Assembly: GCA_946886565.1 (NCBI GenBank)
Contig: CAMPIX010000009.1
Location: 24,796 to 88,795, forward strand
Direction: 5' to 3'
From: an uncultured Altererythrobacter sp.
GTDB lineage: Bacteria; Pseudomonadota; Alphaproteobacteria; Sphingomonadales; Sphingomonadaceae
Length of the DNA: 64,000 nucleotides
Every line of letters starts with the position of its first letter. Position 1 is the first letter of the stretch. Under the pieces are notes generated by a model. It ran no database searches. It worked only from the letters and a program-made list of their open reading frames with translations, and had not been told where the DNA came from. A program made the position numbers and the translations under genes. Of this stretch, positions 9,040 through 19,502 are shown one piece after another.

Positions 9040-9423
9040 TTAAAGCCTTGAGAGAGTTTCGTTCACCGATCTTTGCCAGTCGGCGTATTCGTCGGAATCT
9101 TGCCAGAGTTCGCTGAGCTCGCTGTCGTCACGCACTCGCGCAATGACATCGGCAGCCTTGGCGCGGCGTAGTTCGGCTTCCTGAGGGGCTTGACCCGCCC
9201 ACTCGACAATCGCACGATCGAGCCTTGGCGACGCTTTCCCTATGCCCGCCGCAACCACTTCGGCTGCTGCGAGCGCATTGGAGCATTCCGGGGCCTCCAA
9301 ATAGTCGTCGCCTGCGCAATCGAACGCCTGATCGACGATGCTCCAGTCAAGCACATCGCCGAAGTCCGCCAGCCAATCAGCGGCATCGTCATTCTCGTCG
9401 AAAAGAAGACCCCAAGCGCCCAT
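9040..9423 (-). CDS. DUF4259-domain protein inside the atp operon
   Basis: A 127-residue acidic soluble protein beginning [21 protein letters not shown], which matches the conserved start of DUF4259 proteins (M-G-A-W-G, then N-D-D-A-x-D-W). The function of DUF4259 is not known. Its ATG overlaps the stop codon of atpG by one base (TAATG), so translation is probably coupled to that of the gamma subunit. Together with the following lipoprotein it interrupts the usual atpG-atpD adjacency. Domain assignment is from recognition of the N-terminal motif. Confidence 0.8.
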   Translation of the reverse strand: MGAWGLLFDENDDAADWLADFGDVLDWSIVDQAFDCAGDDYLEAPECSNALAAAEVVAAGIGKASPRLDRAIVEWAGQAPQEAELRRAKAADVIARVRDDSELSELWQDSDEYADWQRSVNETLSRL

Positions 9424-10304
9424 TATAATGCTTCCGCACCGGCGATGATTTCGATCAGTTCGGTGGTGATCGCGGCCTGACGGCTGCGGTTGTACTGGAT
9501 GGTGAGCTTGTTGATCAGATCGCCAGCGTTGCGCGTGGCGTTGTCCATCGCGGTCATCGAGGCGCCTTGTTCGGAGGCCGAAATCTCGAGCAGCGCGCCG
9601 AACACCTGCGTCTTGACGTAGCGTGGCAGCAGCTCCTCGAGGATCGCTTCCTCGTCGGGCTCGTACTCGACCACCGCATCGCCGCCGGTCGCGGCCGTGC
9701 CGGCCCCCTCGGGCGCGGGGACCGGAATCAGCTGCTGCACGGTCGGGTTCTGCACCAGCGCGGACTGGAAGGTCGGATAGACGAGGTGCGCGACGTCGAA
9801 CTTGCCTGCTTCGAACATCGCGATCAGCTCGTCGGCGATCGCCTCGGCTTCCTCGAAGCCGGGGTTGCGAACCGTGCTCGTGTCGAAATTCTGCCCGATC
9901 TTGTCGGCGTAGTCGCGCTTGATCGGAGCGCGGCCCTTCTTGCCGACGAGGTAGAAGGTCACGTCCTTGCCCTCGGCGATCAGCGCGCGCGCCTTGACCT
10001 TCGCGGCCTTGACGATGTTGGCGTTGAGGCCGCCGCACAGGCCCTTGTCGGTGTTGACCACCACCAGCAGATGGCGCTGGTTCGCGCCCGTCCCGGCCAG
10101 CAGCCTGGGCGCGCTGTCGCCGCTCACCTTGCCCGCGAGAGAGGCCATCACCGCGGATAGCCGCTCGGCATAGGGGCGCGCAGCTTCGGCCGCGGCCTGC
10201 GCCTTGCGCAGCTTCGCCGCCGCGACCATCTGCTTGGCCTTGGTGATCTTCTGGGTCGACTTGACCGAGTTGATCCGGCCCTTGAGTTCTTTCAGCGAGG
10301 CCAT
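9423..10304 (-). CDS. atpG: F1F0 ATP synthase gamma subunit
   Basis: The rotating shaft of F1, 293 residues, full length. The N-terminal coiled-coil helix is typical ([20 protein letters not shown], then [16 protein letters not shown]). The central Rossmann-like part has [10 protein letters not shown]. The C-terminal helix ends [20 protein letters not shown] and [20 protein letters not shown]. It follows atpA by 30 bases. Its stop overlaps the start of the DUF4259 gene. Confidence 0.97.
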   Translation of the reverse strand: MASLKELKGRINSVKSTQKITKAKQMVAAAKLRKAQAAAEAARPYAERLSAVMASLAGKVSGDSAPRLLAGTGANQRHLLVVVNTDKGLCGGLNANIVKAAKVKARALIAEGKDVTFYLVGKKGRAPIKRDYADKIGQNFDTSTVRNPGFEEAEAIADELIAMFEAGKFDVAHLVYPTFQSALVQNPTVQQLIPVPAPEGAGTAATGGDAVVEYEPDEEAILEELLPRYVKTQVFGALLEISASEQGASMTAMDNATRNAGDLINKLTIQYNRSRQAAITTELIEIIAGAEAL

Positions 10305-10334
10305 TTCGGCTCCCTAGCTAGTATCTCGCGGGGC

Positions 10335-12448
<2,114 letters not shown>

Positions 12449-13058
12449 GCGTCTCTCGTCCTTTAGAGGTCCGGAAAATAGCGGTGCATCGCCCATGCCG
12501 ATGCGGGCGGAACGAGCCACCCCGGCAAAGCTGGCGCGCGACTAGCACCGGCCTTGCTGCGATGCAACCCGAGTCCGGTAAGGCCTGCTGGCGGTATGCG
12601 AATGAGTGTTGGGTAAACGCAAAAGCCTGCGTGATGTCCGGCTTGAACCAGAGGAGTAGGAGGTCGCCTTTGCCAAACCAAGGTTGCGGGATGGCCGTCA
12701 TCGACGGGGCCGCTTCCAAGGTCGCTGAGCCGCGACCTCCCAGTTTATCTACTCGACCGCAGCGGTGCCACGATCATTCGCCGAAGTTCGGTTGCCGCCT
12801 TGCTTCGGTAGCGGTGGGCGAAGGCTTATCCACCTTGTGGGGCCGTTCGCTCCGCCAGCTTCACTGTTTACTCCATTTCGTCCCCGATTTGGCTAAGCAC
12901 TCAGGAGCGGCAACTCCTGTGACAAAGTCGGGAACGTCAGAAAACCTTGCAATGCAGGCCTCCAGTCGGTCCCCTCATGTGAGGACTGATCAATAGCTAG
13001 GATGTTCCACGTCTGTTCGCAAGTCGAGAGAGTCGGATATCCCCAACTTGGTGCAATC
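12449..13058. other. 610-base region without a supported gene, upstream of the atp operon
   Basis: Part of this stretch must carry the atp promoter and leader. The remainder (about 12560-13058) is visibly less GC-rich than the flanking genes. Reading frames in it (12484-12996 plus strand, 12420-12719 minus strand) have Cys/Arg/Ser-rich compositions without domain character and no convincing start signals. I see no tRNA-like cloverleaf, no transposase fragment and no clear long repeat. It may hold an untranslated RNA or a decayed gene. Confidence 0.4.
12540..12567 (-). promoter_or_regulatory. Candidate promoter of the atp operon
   Basis: On the minus strand a -35-like TTGCAT (12567-12562) is followed after 16 bases by CTAGTC (12545-12540), about 90 bases upstream of the atpH GTG. 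The -35 and the 16-base spacer resemble the clearer sites before rpmF and the transaldolase gene; the -10 is weak. Inferred by eye. Confidence 0.3.
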
Positions 13059-14597
13059 TCACTTAGCCTCGCACGAATAGACGAGCCGCTCGTTGGGCGC
13101 GTCGGGGAGTTGGCTGGTGACGCCAGACTGGAGCTCGCCGAGGTCGCCTGCCGCCTCGGGTGCGTCGCACTGGGGCGGCGTGTAGGCTCCGCGCGCCTCG
13201 CGCGCTTCGGCCATCTCGGCGCGGCCTAGCAGGTAGCGGTCGGTGCGGAAGGTGCCGGTTACGGGATCGAACGTATTGACCGAGACCACCTGTTCCTCGT
13301 TCGGCACGAAGACGCGCGACCAGCTTCCGCCCGAAAAGCCGTATTGCGTGCGGCCGTTGACGCAGCCGTCCTCGCGCCAGGAGAATTCGAGCTGGCGGTC
13401 GGGCGCGCCGACCACGCGGCTGCGCGAGAGGTCGAGCGTGCAGGTCAGCATCCCGTCGCCGGTGGCGTCGGAGCCTGGCGCATCGGGCGTCTCGCCGGCT
13501 TCGTTCATCGCAGCGGCGACGCGCCGCTCGATCTCGTCGAGGCCGGGCCGGGTGAACCACAGCGCCAGCGCGGCGATCGCCGCCACCGCGGCGATCGTGC
13601 CCGCGACCATCAGCCGCTTTTCGCCACTCTCGCCCGCCTGCTTCGCCTGCCACGCGGCCATGCCCCCGCCGACGGCGAGCAGCGTCAGCAGAAAGGCGAG
13701 CGCCATCGCGTTCTCGCGGTCGGTCTGGACCGATTCGCGCGCCTCGTCCTCGGCACGGGCGCGGCGTTCGCGGGTTTCTTCCGCGCGCGCTGCCATCTGT
13801 TGTCGCGCTTCGGCCTGCTCCCGCTCGACCCGCGCGCGCTCCGCCTCGTTCAAGTCCTCGAGGCTGCGGCAGGGCAGGCTGCTGACCCGCGCATCGACAT
13901 CGTTCGCGCGCAGGAACGGGAGCAGCTCCTGGGTCGAGACCGCGAAGAAGAACTCGCCGTCCGATGCGCCCGAATCGGTGCCGAAGCTGTTGACCCCGAT
14001 GACCCGGCCGCAGCCGTCGAGCAGCGGTCCGCCCGAATTGCCGCGTGCGATCGTGGCGGTGTGGAGGATCGTGTCGAACAGCCGGCTCGGCCGTTGGCCG
14101 GAAATGAACCCGCGGCTCTTCACCGGTGGCTGGGAGCGGAAGATATCGGCGATGTCGAGCCCCTGCGCGCGGTCGACGTTCATCGGATAGCCGACCGCCG
14201 AAACCTCGCCGTCGCGCACCGGCCCGGCGGCGATCGTCAGCGGCGGAAGGCGCAGCTCGCCGGTGATCTCGACCAGCGCGAGATCATTGCCCGGATTTAC
14301 CGCGATCGGCCGGGCATAGGCCGCGGCCTCGCCGCCCTCGCTCGGCACGATCCCGATGCGCAACGTATCGTCCTGCAGCGCCTCGCGCACCACATGGGCG
14401 TTGGTGACGATCTTGTTCGGAGCGACCGCGAAACCGGTGCCGTGGCTTACCGGAAAGATCTCCTGCCCGTCGGTCCCCATGATCACCACCCGCACCACTC
14501 CGCGCGCGGCGGCGTCGATATCGGCCGGATCCGCCTGCGCAGCGACCGGGAGAGTCAGCGCGAGGAGCGCGGCGAGGAGCGTGAGCAGACGGGTCAT
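13059..14597 (-). CDS. Membrane-anchored trypsin-like serine protease (S1C/HtrA-type catalytic domain)
   Basis: A 512-residue protein. A signal peptide (residues ~1-21, ending AAQA) is followed by a trypsin-like domain. The triad is visible as His in IVTNAHVV, Asp in PGNDLALVE and Ser in IARGNSGGPLL. No PDZ domain follows. Instead there is an Arg/Glu/Ala-rich predicted coiled coil, two hydrophobic segments (AMALAFLLTLLAVGGGMAAW and the VAGTIAAVAAIAALALWF region), and a C-terminal ~130-residue domain with four Cys. The protease is probably periplasmic. The substrate is unknown. ATG 14597 was chosen because it starts the signal peptide. Confidence 0.8.
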   Translation of the reverse strand: MTRLLTLLAALLALTLPVAAQADPADIDAAARGVVRVVIMGTDGQEIFPVSHGTGFAVAPNKIVTNAHVVREALQDDTLRIGIVPSEGGEAAAYARPIAVNPGNDLALVEITGELRLPPLTIAAGPVRDGEVSAVGYPMNVDRAQGLDIADIFRSQPPVKSRGFISGQRPSRLFDTILHTATIARGNSGGPLLDGCGRVIGVNSFGTDSGASDGEFFFAVSTQELLPFLRANDVDARVSSLPCRSLEDLNEAERARVEREQAEARQQMAARAEETRERRARAEDEARESVQTDRENAMALAFLLTLLAVGGGMAAWQAKQAGESGEKRLMVAGTIAAVAAIAALALWFTRPGLDEIERRVAAAMNEAGETPDAPGSDATGDGMLTCTLDLSRSRVVGAPDRQLEFSWREDGCVNGRTQYGFSGGSWSRVFVPNEEQVVSVNTFDPVTGTFRTDRYLLGRAEMAEAREARGAYTPPQCDAPEAAGDLGELQSGVTSQLPDAPNERLVYSCEAK

Positions 14598-14733
14598 CGC
14601 CGCGTATGTAGGCGGGGGCGGGTTTTGACCGCAAGCTCCGGGATGCAGCGTGGGCGGCGAAGCACTAAGACGGGTTCGGTACGACGCAACGGCAGTTTCG
14701 CCGGACGCATCGAACGCTATGAAGGAGCCCGGC

Positions 14734-15759
14734 ATGTTTACGGACGAGAATGCCTGGGCTGCGGTCAAGCGGCGCGACAGGAGCTTCGACGGGCGCTTCG
14801 TGACAGGGGTGCTCACCACCGGCATCTATTGCCGCCCGTCGTGCGCCGCGCGCCATCCGAGCCGCGAGAACGTGCGCTTCTTCGCCAGTGGCGCGGAGGC
14901 GCGCGCTGCGGGCCTGCGCGCGTGTAAGCGCTGTCTGCCCGACGATGTCGCGCGCGACGAGGCTGCGGTGCTCGCCGCGATCGACGAGATCAAGCAGGCC
15001 GGAGGTTCGCCCTCGCTCGACGAACTGGCCGAACTCACGGGCTATTCGCCGAGCCACTTCCAGCGGGTGTTCAAGCGCGCGACCGGTCTCTCGCCCGCCG
15101 CCTATGCCCGCGCCTTGCGTTCGGAGCGCGCGCGCGATGCGCTGAGCGCCGGTGCGAATGTGACCGAGGCGATCTACGAGGCGGGCTATTCGGGCCCGTC
15201 GCGGTTCTACGACGATGCGAAAGGGAGACTGGGCATGACGCCGAGCGCGTGGGCCGACGGCGGCCGGGGGGCGACGATCCACTGGGCGGTGGTCGACACA
15301 ACCATGGGCTCGATGCTCGTCGCCGCGACCGACAAGGGCGTGTGCCGCCTGTCGTTCGACGAGGACGAGGCCGAACTGCGCCGCCGCTTTCCCAAGGCCG
15401 AGCTGGTGGAGGGCGGGGCGGACTTCGAGAAGCTGCTCGCCGATGTCGTCGCGACGGTCGAGGCGCCGGGAGACTTTTCTCACATCCCCCTCGACGTGAA
15501 GGGCACCGCGTTCCAGGAAGCCTGCTGGAAGGCCTTGCGCGAAATCCCGCCGGGCGAGACGCGCAGCTACGCCGATATCGCCGCCGCCGCGGGCAACCCC
15601 AAGGCGGTGCGCGCGGCGGGCAGCGCCAACGCGCGCAACAATGTCGCGGTGCTGATCCCGTGCCACCGGGTGATCCGCTCGGACGGCAATCTCGGCGGCT
15701 ACGCCTACGGGCTCGGGATCAAGCGCGAGCTGCTGAAGCGGGAGGGCCGCGAAGTGTAG
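14734..15759 (+). CDS. ada: Bifunctional Ada: DNA alkylation-repair methyltransferase and transcriptional activator
   Basis: A 341-residue Ada with all domains. The N-terminal zinc/methyl-acceptor domain has Cys33, Cys37, Cys64 and Cys67 (YCRPSC and ACKRC). An AraC-type helix-turn-helix follows (GYSPSHFQRVFKRATGLSP). The C-terminal O6-methylguanine methyltransferase has the active-site IPCHRVI. In this family, methylation of the N-terminal Cys by phosphotriesters turns the protein into an activator of its regulon. ATG 14734 is preceded by AAGGAG at the right distance; longer upstream starts lack one. Confidence 0.93.
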   Translation: MFTDENAWAAVKRRDRSFDGRFVTGVLTTGIYCRPSCAARHPSRENVRFFASGAEARAAGLRACKRCLPDDVARDEAAVLAAIDEIKQAGGSPSLDELAELTGYSPSHFQRVFKRATGLSPAAYARALRSERARDALSAGANVTEAIYEAGYSGPSRFYDDAKGRLGMTPSAWADGGRGATIHWAVVDTTMGSMLVAATDKGVCRLSFDEDEAELRRRFPKAELVEGGADFEKLLADVVATVEAPGDFSHIPLDVKGTAFQEACWKALREIPPGETRSYADIAAAAGNPKAVRAAGSANARNNVAVLIPCHRVIRSDGNLGGYAYGLGIKRELLKREGREV

Positions 15760-15821
15760 CGGAGTGCTCGCTCGGCAACGCTCGCCAGCGCTGGCTGGCT
15801 CCGATTCGCCGGGCTCGCGGA

Positions 15822-15877
15822 GCAAGACATGGACCGCATGTTACACAGTCCAGGCCTAAAAAGGTCGCCTTGCGCGA
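15822..15877. repeat. 56-bp module shared with 49164-49220, joined to the iteron-like array
   Basis: The module begins GCAAGACATGGACC, continues CATGTTACACAGTC, and ends in an A-run followed by one GTCGCCTTGC-like core and GCG. The first 29 bases match the second copy (read on its minus strand) at 27 positions, and the core end matches as well with one gap. It is non-coding and lies downstream of ada. The match was made by hand. Confidence 0.7.
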
Positions 15878-15975
15878 AAATGCGTCGCCTTGCGCGCGGA
15901 AGCGTCGCCTTGCAGCCGAAAAACGTCACTTTGCGATGGCGATGTGTCGCCTTGCATGGCGACGTGCCGCCTTGC
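15864..15975. repeat. Six-copy iteron-like tandem array, core GTCGCCTTGC, 20-21 bp period
   Basis: Cores begin at 15864, 15884, 15904, 15925, 15946 and 15966, so the steps are 20, 20, 21, 21 and 20 bases. Copies 1, 2, 3 and 5 are exact GTCGCCTTGC; copy 4 is GTCACTTTGC and copy 6 is GCCGCCTTGC. The 10-11 base linkers differ from one another. The array occupies the convergent gap between ada and the 16073-16618 gene (15760-16072), which holds no reading frame with coding character. Confidence 0.85.
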
Positions 15976-16072
15976 GCGTGGCGGGCGGAGGAGCTGACAA
16001 TTTGAAAGAGCCACCGCGAGGCTGCCAGATCGCAGGCGTGTAGGACAGGGGGAACTGCGACGATCGGGCGGT

Positions 16073-16618
16073 CTACCGCGAAGGTTGATATCGCAGCCCC
16101 ACCGCCCCGGTGTCGAGGGCAATGATCCTGAAATTGTCGTGCGATCCTGCCGGGGATTGGACCGTGATACCGCTGAACACGTAGCCACCGACCTGCACCG
16201 GTAGTGATCTTACACGTTCGCTCCAAGATTCGTCGAGCTGTTTGGCCGCCCATGCACGCTCTTCAGACCCGCTGTCGGCGACAACGATCTTCATCAATTT
16301 CTCGATGAAACGACGCCTGTCGTTAATTTCGAGGTATGGATTGCTGGTCGGTGCGTTGACCAAGAATTTCAACAGCTTACCATCTGGCGTCAGATAGTAG
16401 GCCGCGAGCCGGCCGCCCGAAGGCAGGTCGTATCGGACTTCCGAAAGACCGCGTGCGGATGGAGCGGATGCGTCGCCCGACGATCGCGTTGCGGTCTGAA
16501 CCGCGAAGTGCGTGCGCGCAATCGTGACGAGTGCTTCCCCTTGTTGCTCGCCAACAGGCTCTGCGGCAGCACAAGCGGAGGCGATAAACAGAAATACGAC
16601 ACTGCTGAGCCGAACCAT
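16073..16618 (-). CDS. Secreted or periplasmic protein of unknown function
   Basis: A 181-residue protein starting MVRLSSVVFLFIASACAAAE. This is a signal peptide; ASAC gives a possible lipobox at Cys16, with ACAAAE an alternative signal-peptidase I site. The mature part is a mixed alpha/beta domain with no recognised motif (SEVRYDLPSGGRLAAYYLTP, DRRRFIEKLMKIV, HDNFRIIALDTGAVGLRY). I do not recognise the family. It lies 23 bases after the glutathione S-transferase gene on the same strand and may be its operon partner. Confidence 0.65.
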   Translation of the reverse strand: MVRLSSVVFLFIASACAAAEPVGEQQGEALVTIARTHFAVQTATRSSGDASAPSARGLSEVRYDLPSGGRLAAYYLTPDGKLLKFLVNAPTSNPYLEINDRRRFIEKLMKIVVADSGSEERAWAAKQLDESWSERVRSLPVQVGGYVFSGITVQSPAGSHDNFRIIALDTGAVGLRYQPSR

Positions 16619-16641
16619 CGAATTACTCCAGCCGGTCGGCC

Positions 16642-17268
16642 TCAATCCAGCTTCGGCGCCACCCCCGGTTCGCACTTCTCCATCGCGCGGCGGTAGGCGT
16701 CGCGGCGGCCGATGCGCTGGAGGTAGGCGGCGACGTTGGGATAGGGATCGAGGCTCGCGCCGCCGAACAGACGCGAGGTGGTGAGGTTGAAGCCCATCAT
16801 GATGTCGGCGGTGGTGAGCTGCCGTCCGCCGAAGAACTCGGCCTCGCCCAGCCGCGCCTCGGCCAGCGCCCAGGCCTTGGCGATGCGGCCGGTCACGAAT
16901 TCGGGCACCTCGCCCATCCGCCCGGCGACCAGCGCCATCATGCCGTTGGTCATGAAGGTGGCGTTGGCGAAGTGGAACCAGAAAAGGTGCCCGGCGAAGT
17001 CGGGATGGTCTGCGCCCGGCGAAAGCTTCGCGCCGCCATAGGTGCGGTCGATATATTCGCAGATCGCCCCGCTTTCGCCGAGCACGAGATCGTCGTCGGT
17101 GATGACCGGTGCGATCCCCATCGGATGCAGCGCCTTGTACTCGTCGGGCGCGAGGTTGTTGTCCTCGCGCCGTGTGTAGAGCTTGAGCGCGTAGTCGAGC
17201 CCCAACTCCTCGCACAGCCAGACGATGCGCTCGCTTTGCGAGATGCGCAGGTGGTGGACGGTCAGCAT
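16642..17268 (-). CDS. Glutathione S-transferase family protein
   Basis: A 208-residue two-domain GST. The thioredoxin-like N-domain has the cis-Pro region NPMG-like HPMGIAPVI and the glutathione-binding LGESGAICEYI (E-S-x-x-I). The helical C-domain contains GGRQLTTADIMMGF, the usual ADI capping motif. It conjugates or transfers glutathione onto an unknown electrophile. The start is ATG 17268 (MLTVHHLRIS), because S/Y-containing GST N-termini begin there. The TTG at 17283 overlaps the priA stop. It is only 11 bases downstream of priA. Confidence 0.9.
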   Translation of the reverse strand: MLTVHHLRISQSERIVWLCEELGLDYALKLYTRREDNNLAPDEYKALHPMGIAPVITDDDLVLGESGAICEYIDRTYGGAKLSPGADHPDFAGHLFWFHFANATFMTNGMMALVAGRMGEVPEFVTGRIAKAWALAEARLGEAEFFGGRQLTTADIMMGFNLTTSRLFGGASLDPYPNVAAYLQRIGRRDAYRRAMEKCEPGVAPKLD

Positions 17269-17279
17269 GGGCGGGTTCC

Positions 17280-19445
17280 TCAAACGAAGCTGTAGGGGTC
17301 GATGTCGACGCTTACCCGCACGCCGCGCGGGAAGTCGAGCGCGCCGAGCCAGTGGCGGATCGCGTCCTGCACCTGCGCGCTGCGGCGCGCGTTGATCAGC
17401 AGACGATAGCGGTAGCGGCCGCGCAGGAGCGAGAGCGGGGCGGGTGCGGGGCCGAGCACCGCGATGTCGGGCAGGTCGGGCCGGGTGCCGCCGATCGCGC
17501 GCGCGGCTTCCTTGGCCTCGGCTTCGTCCTCGCTCGAGACGATGATCGCGGCCCAGCGGCCGAACGGCGGCGCGCCCGCGTGGCGGCGCGCCTCGGTCTC
17601 GGCTTCGTAGAACGCATCGCGGTCGCCCGCGGCCAGCGCGGCGATGACCGGCGCGGTGGGATGGCGGGTCTGGATCAGCACTTCGCCCGGCTTATCGCCG
17701 CGTCCCGCGCGCCCGGCGACTTGCGCGACCTGTTGATAGGTGCGCTCCGCCGCGCGCAAGTCGCCGCCCTCGAGCCCGAGGTCGGCGTCGACCACGCCCA
17801 CCAGCGTCAGCTCGGGGAAGTGGAAACCCTTGGTGACGAGCTGGGTGCCGACGATCACATCGATCGCGCCCGCCTCGACCGCCGAGACGAATTCGGCGGC
17901 TTTCTCGGGCGAGTTGAGCGTGTCGCTGGTCGCCACCGCGACGCGCGCTTCGGGCAGGATTTCGGCAACCTCGTCGGCGATCCGCTCCACGCCGGGCCCG
18001 CATGCGACGAGGCAATCCGGCTCGCCGCACTCGGGGCAGTTGGCGGGCGGCGGCGTCTCGTGTCCGCAATGGTGGCAGGCCAGCTTGCGGCTGAAGCGGT
18101 GCTCGACCAGCCAGGCGGTGCAGTTGGGGCATTCGAAGCGGAAGCCGCAGTTGCGGCACAGCGTCAGCGGGGCGTAGCCGCGGCGGTTCAAAAACAGCAG
18201 CGACTGCTCGCCGCGTTCGAGCCGCGCGGCGAGCTCCGCCGCCAGCCGCGGGGCGAGCCAGCGGCCGCGTTCGGGCGGCTCTTCGGTCAGGTTTATCGTG
18301 TCGATCGCGGGCAGCTCGGCCGCGCCGAAGCGGCTCGGCAGCTCGAGCCGCTCGTAAGTGCCGCTCTCGGCCATCTGCAGGCTTTCGAGCGCCGGCGTGG
18401 CGCTGGCGAGCACCACCGGCAGCTTCTCGAAATGGGCGCGCATCACCGCCACGTCGCGCGCGTTGTAGCGCACCCCGTCGTCCTGCTTGAAGCTGACTTC
18501 GTGCGCCTCGTCGACCACGATCAGGCCGAGATTGGCGTAGGGGAGGAACAGCGCCGAGCGCGCGCCGACCACGACCTGCGCGTCTCCGCTGGCGATCGCG
18601 CGCCAGGCGCGGCGGCGCTCGGTCGACTTGAGCGAGGAGTGCCACACGATCGGCGGCGCACCGAAGCGGTCCTCGAACCGGCGCAGGAAGGCTTCGGTCA
18701 GCGCGATCTCGGGCAGGAGCACGAGGACCTGCCGCTTTGCCTCGAGCGCGGCCGCGACCGCCTCGAAATAGGTTTCGGTCTTGCCCGATCCGGTCACCCC
18801 GTCGAGCAGGAAGGGGGCGAACTCGCGCGCCTCGACCGCCGCGACCAGCCGCGCGGCGACCTCGGCCTGTTCGCCGCTGAGATCGACCGTAGCGTGGCCG
18901 GGCTCGGCGTGCGGGTAGGGGCGGTCGCAGTCGACCGTTACCGGCTCGAGCACCCCCTGGTTGACCAGCCCGCGCAGCACCGCGTCGGACACGCCCGCCA
19001 GTTCGGCCAGCTCGCGGATCGTCGCCTGCTCGCCTTCGAGCAGTTCCATCGCGCGCTCGCGCTGCGCGGTCATCCGCTCGGGCATGCCGCCGGTCAGGCG
19101 GTATTCGGTGACGGTGGCGGGGCCGCGCAGCGCGCCGCCGCTCGATATCACCATGCGCGCGACCGAGGCGAGCGAGGCGCAATAATAATCCGCGGTCCAT
19201 TCGATCAGCCGCCGCAGCTCGGGCCGCAGCGGGGGAACGGGCAGCACCTCGAGCAGCGGACGCAGCTTGCTGTCGGGCACCGATTCGGCCGGAAGCCGTT
19301 CTGCGTCCCAGACGATCCCGACGATCTGGCGCGGCCCGAGCGGCGCGACCACGACCGAGCCGGGGCCGACATCCATGCCCTCGGGCACACGATAGTCGAG
19401 CGCGCCGAGCGCGGCGTTGAAGACGATGAGGCGGACGCGGTTCAT
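17280..19445 (-). CDS. priA: Primosomal replication restart helicase
   Basis: PriA reloads the replicative helicase at stalled forks. The 721-residue product has the N-terminal 3'-DNA-binding domain (RVPEGMDVGPGSVVVAPLG). The helicase motifs follow: Walker A GVTGSGKTE and VDEAHE. The zinc-binding insertion has Cys pairs CRNCGFRFECPNC, CHHCG and CPECG. The C-terminal domain is intact (DIDPYSFV). The ATG at 19445 (MNRVRLIVFNAALG) fits the family. It is divergent from the DUF4197 gene. Confidence 0.96.
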   Translation of the reverse strand: MNRVRLIVFNAALGALDYRVPEGMDVGPGSVVVAPLGPRQIVGIVWDAERLPAESVPDSKLRPLLEVLPVPPLRPELRRLIEWTADYYCASLASVARMVISSGGALRGPATVTEYRLTGGMPERMTAQRERAMELLEGEQATIRELAELAGVSDAVLRGLVNQGVLEPVTVDCDRPYPHAEPGHATVDLSGEQAEVAARLVAAVEAREFAPFLLDGVTGSGKTETYFEAVAAALEAKRQVLVLLPEIALTEAFLRRFEDRFGAPPIVWHSSLKSTERRRAWRAIASGDAQVVVGARSALFLPYANLGLIVVDEAHEVSFKQDDGVRYNARDVAVMRAHFEKLPVVLASATPALESLQMAESGTYERLELPSRFGAAELPAIDTINLTEEPPERGRWLAPRLAAELAARLERGEQSLLFLNRRGYAPLTLCRNCGFRFECPNCTAWLVEHRFSRKLACHHCGHETPPPANCPECGEPDCLVACGPGVERIADEVAEILPEARVAVATSDTLNSPEKAAEFVSAVEAGAIDVIVGTQLVTKGFHFPELTLVGVVDADLGLEGGDLRAAERTYQQVAQVAGRAGRGDKPGEVLIQTRHPTAPVIAALAAGDRDAFYEAETEARRHAGAPPFGRWAAIIVSSEDEAEAKEAARAIGGTRPDLPDIAVLGPAPAPLSLLRGRYRYRLLINARRSAQVQDAIRHWLGALDFPRGVRVSVDIDPYSFV

Positions 19446-19502
19446 GTAATCGCCTCCATATGAGGGCCCGCTGGTGGGAGCGGCAAGGCGAGGAGAGAAG
19501 AA

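Noticed and set aside
12484..12996. 170-codon plus-strand frame in the region upstream of atpH
   Set aside because: Composition (Ser, Arg, Cys-rich), lack of SD and no recognisable domain argue against a protein; kept only as an unexplained region.
15856..15980. CRISPR array
   Set aside because: Cores are only 10 bases with 10-11 base linkers, partly degenerate; CRISPR repeats and spacers are about 24-48 bases, and no cas genes are present.
17352..19463. 703-codon plus-strand frame opposite priA
   Set aside because: Antisense shadow of priA in GC-rich DNA.
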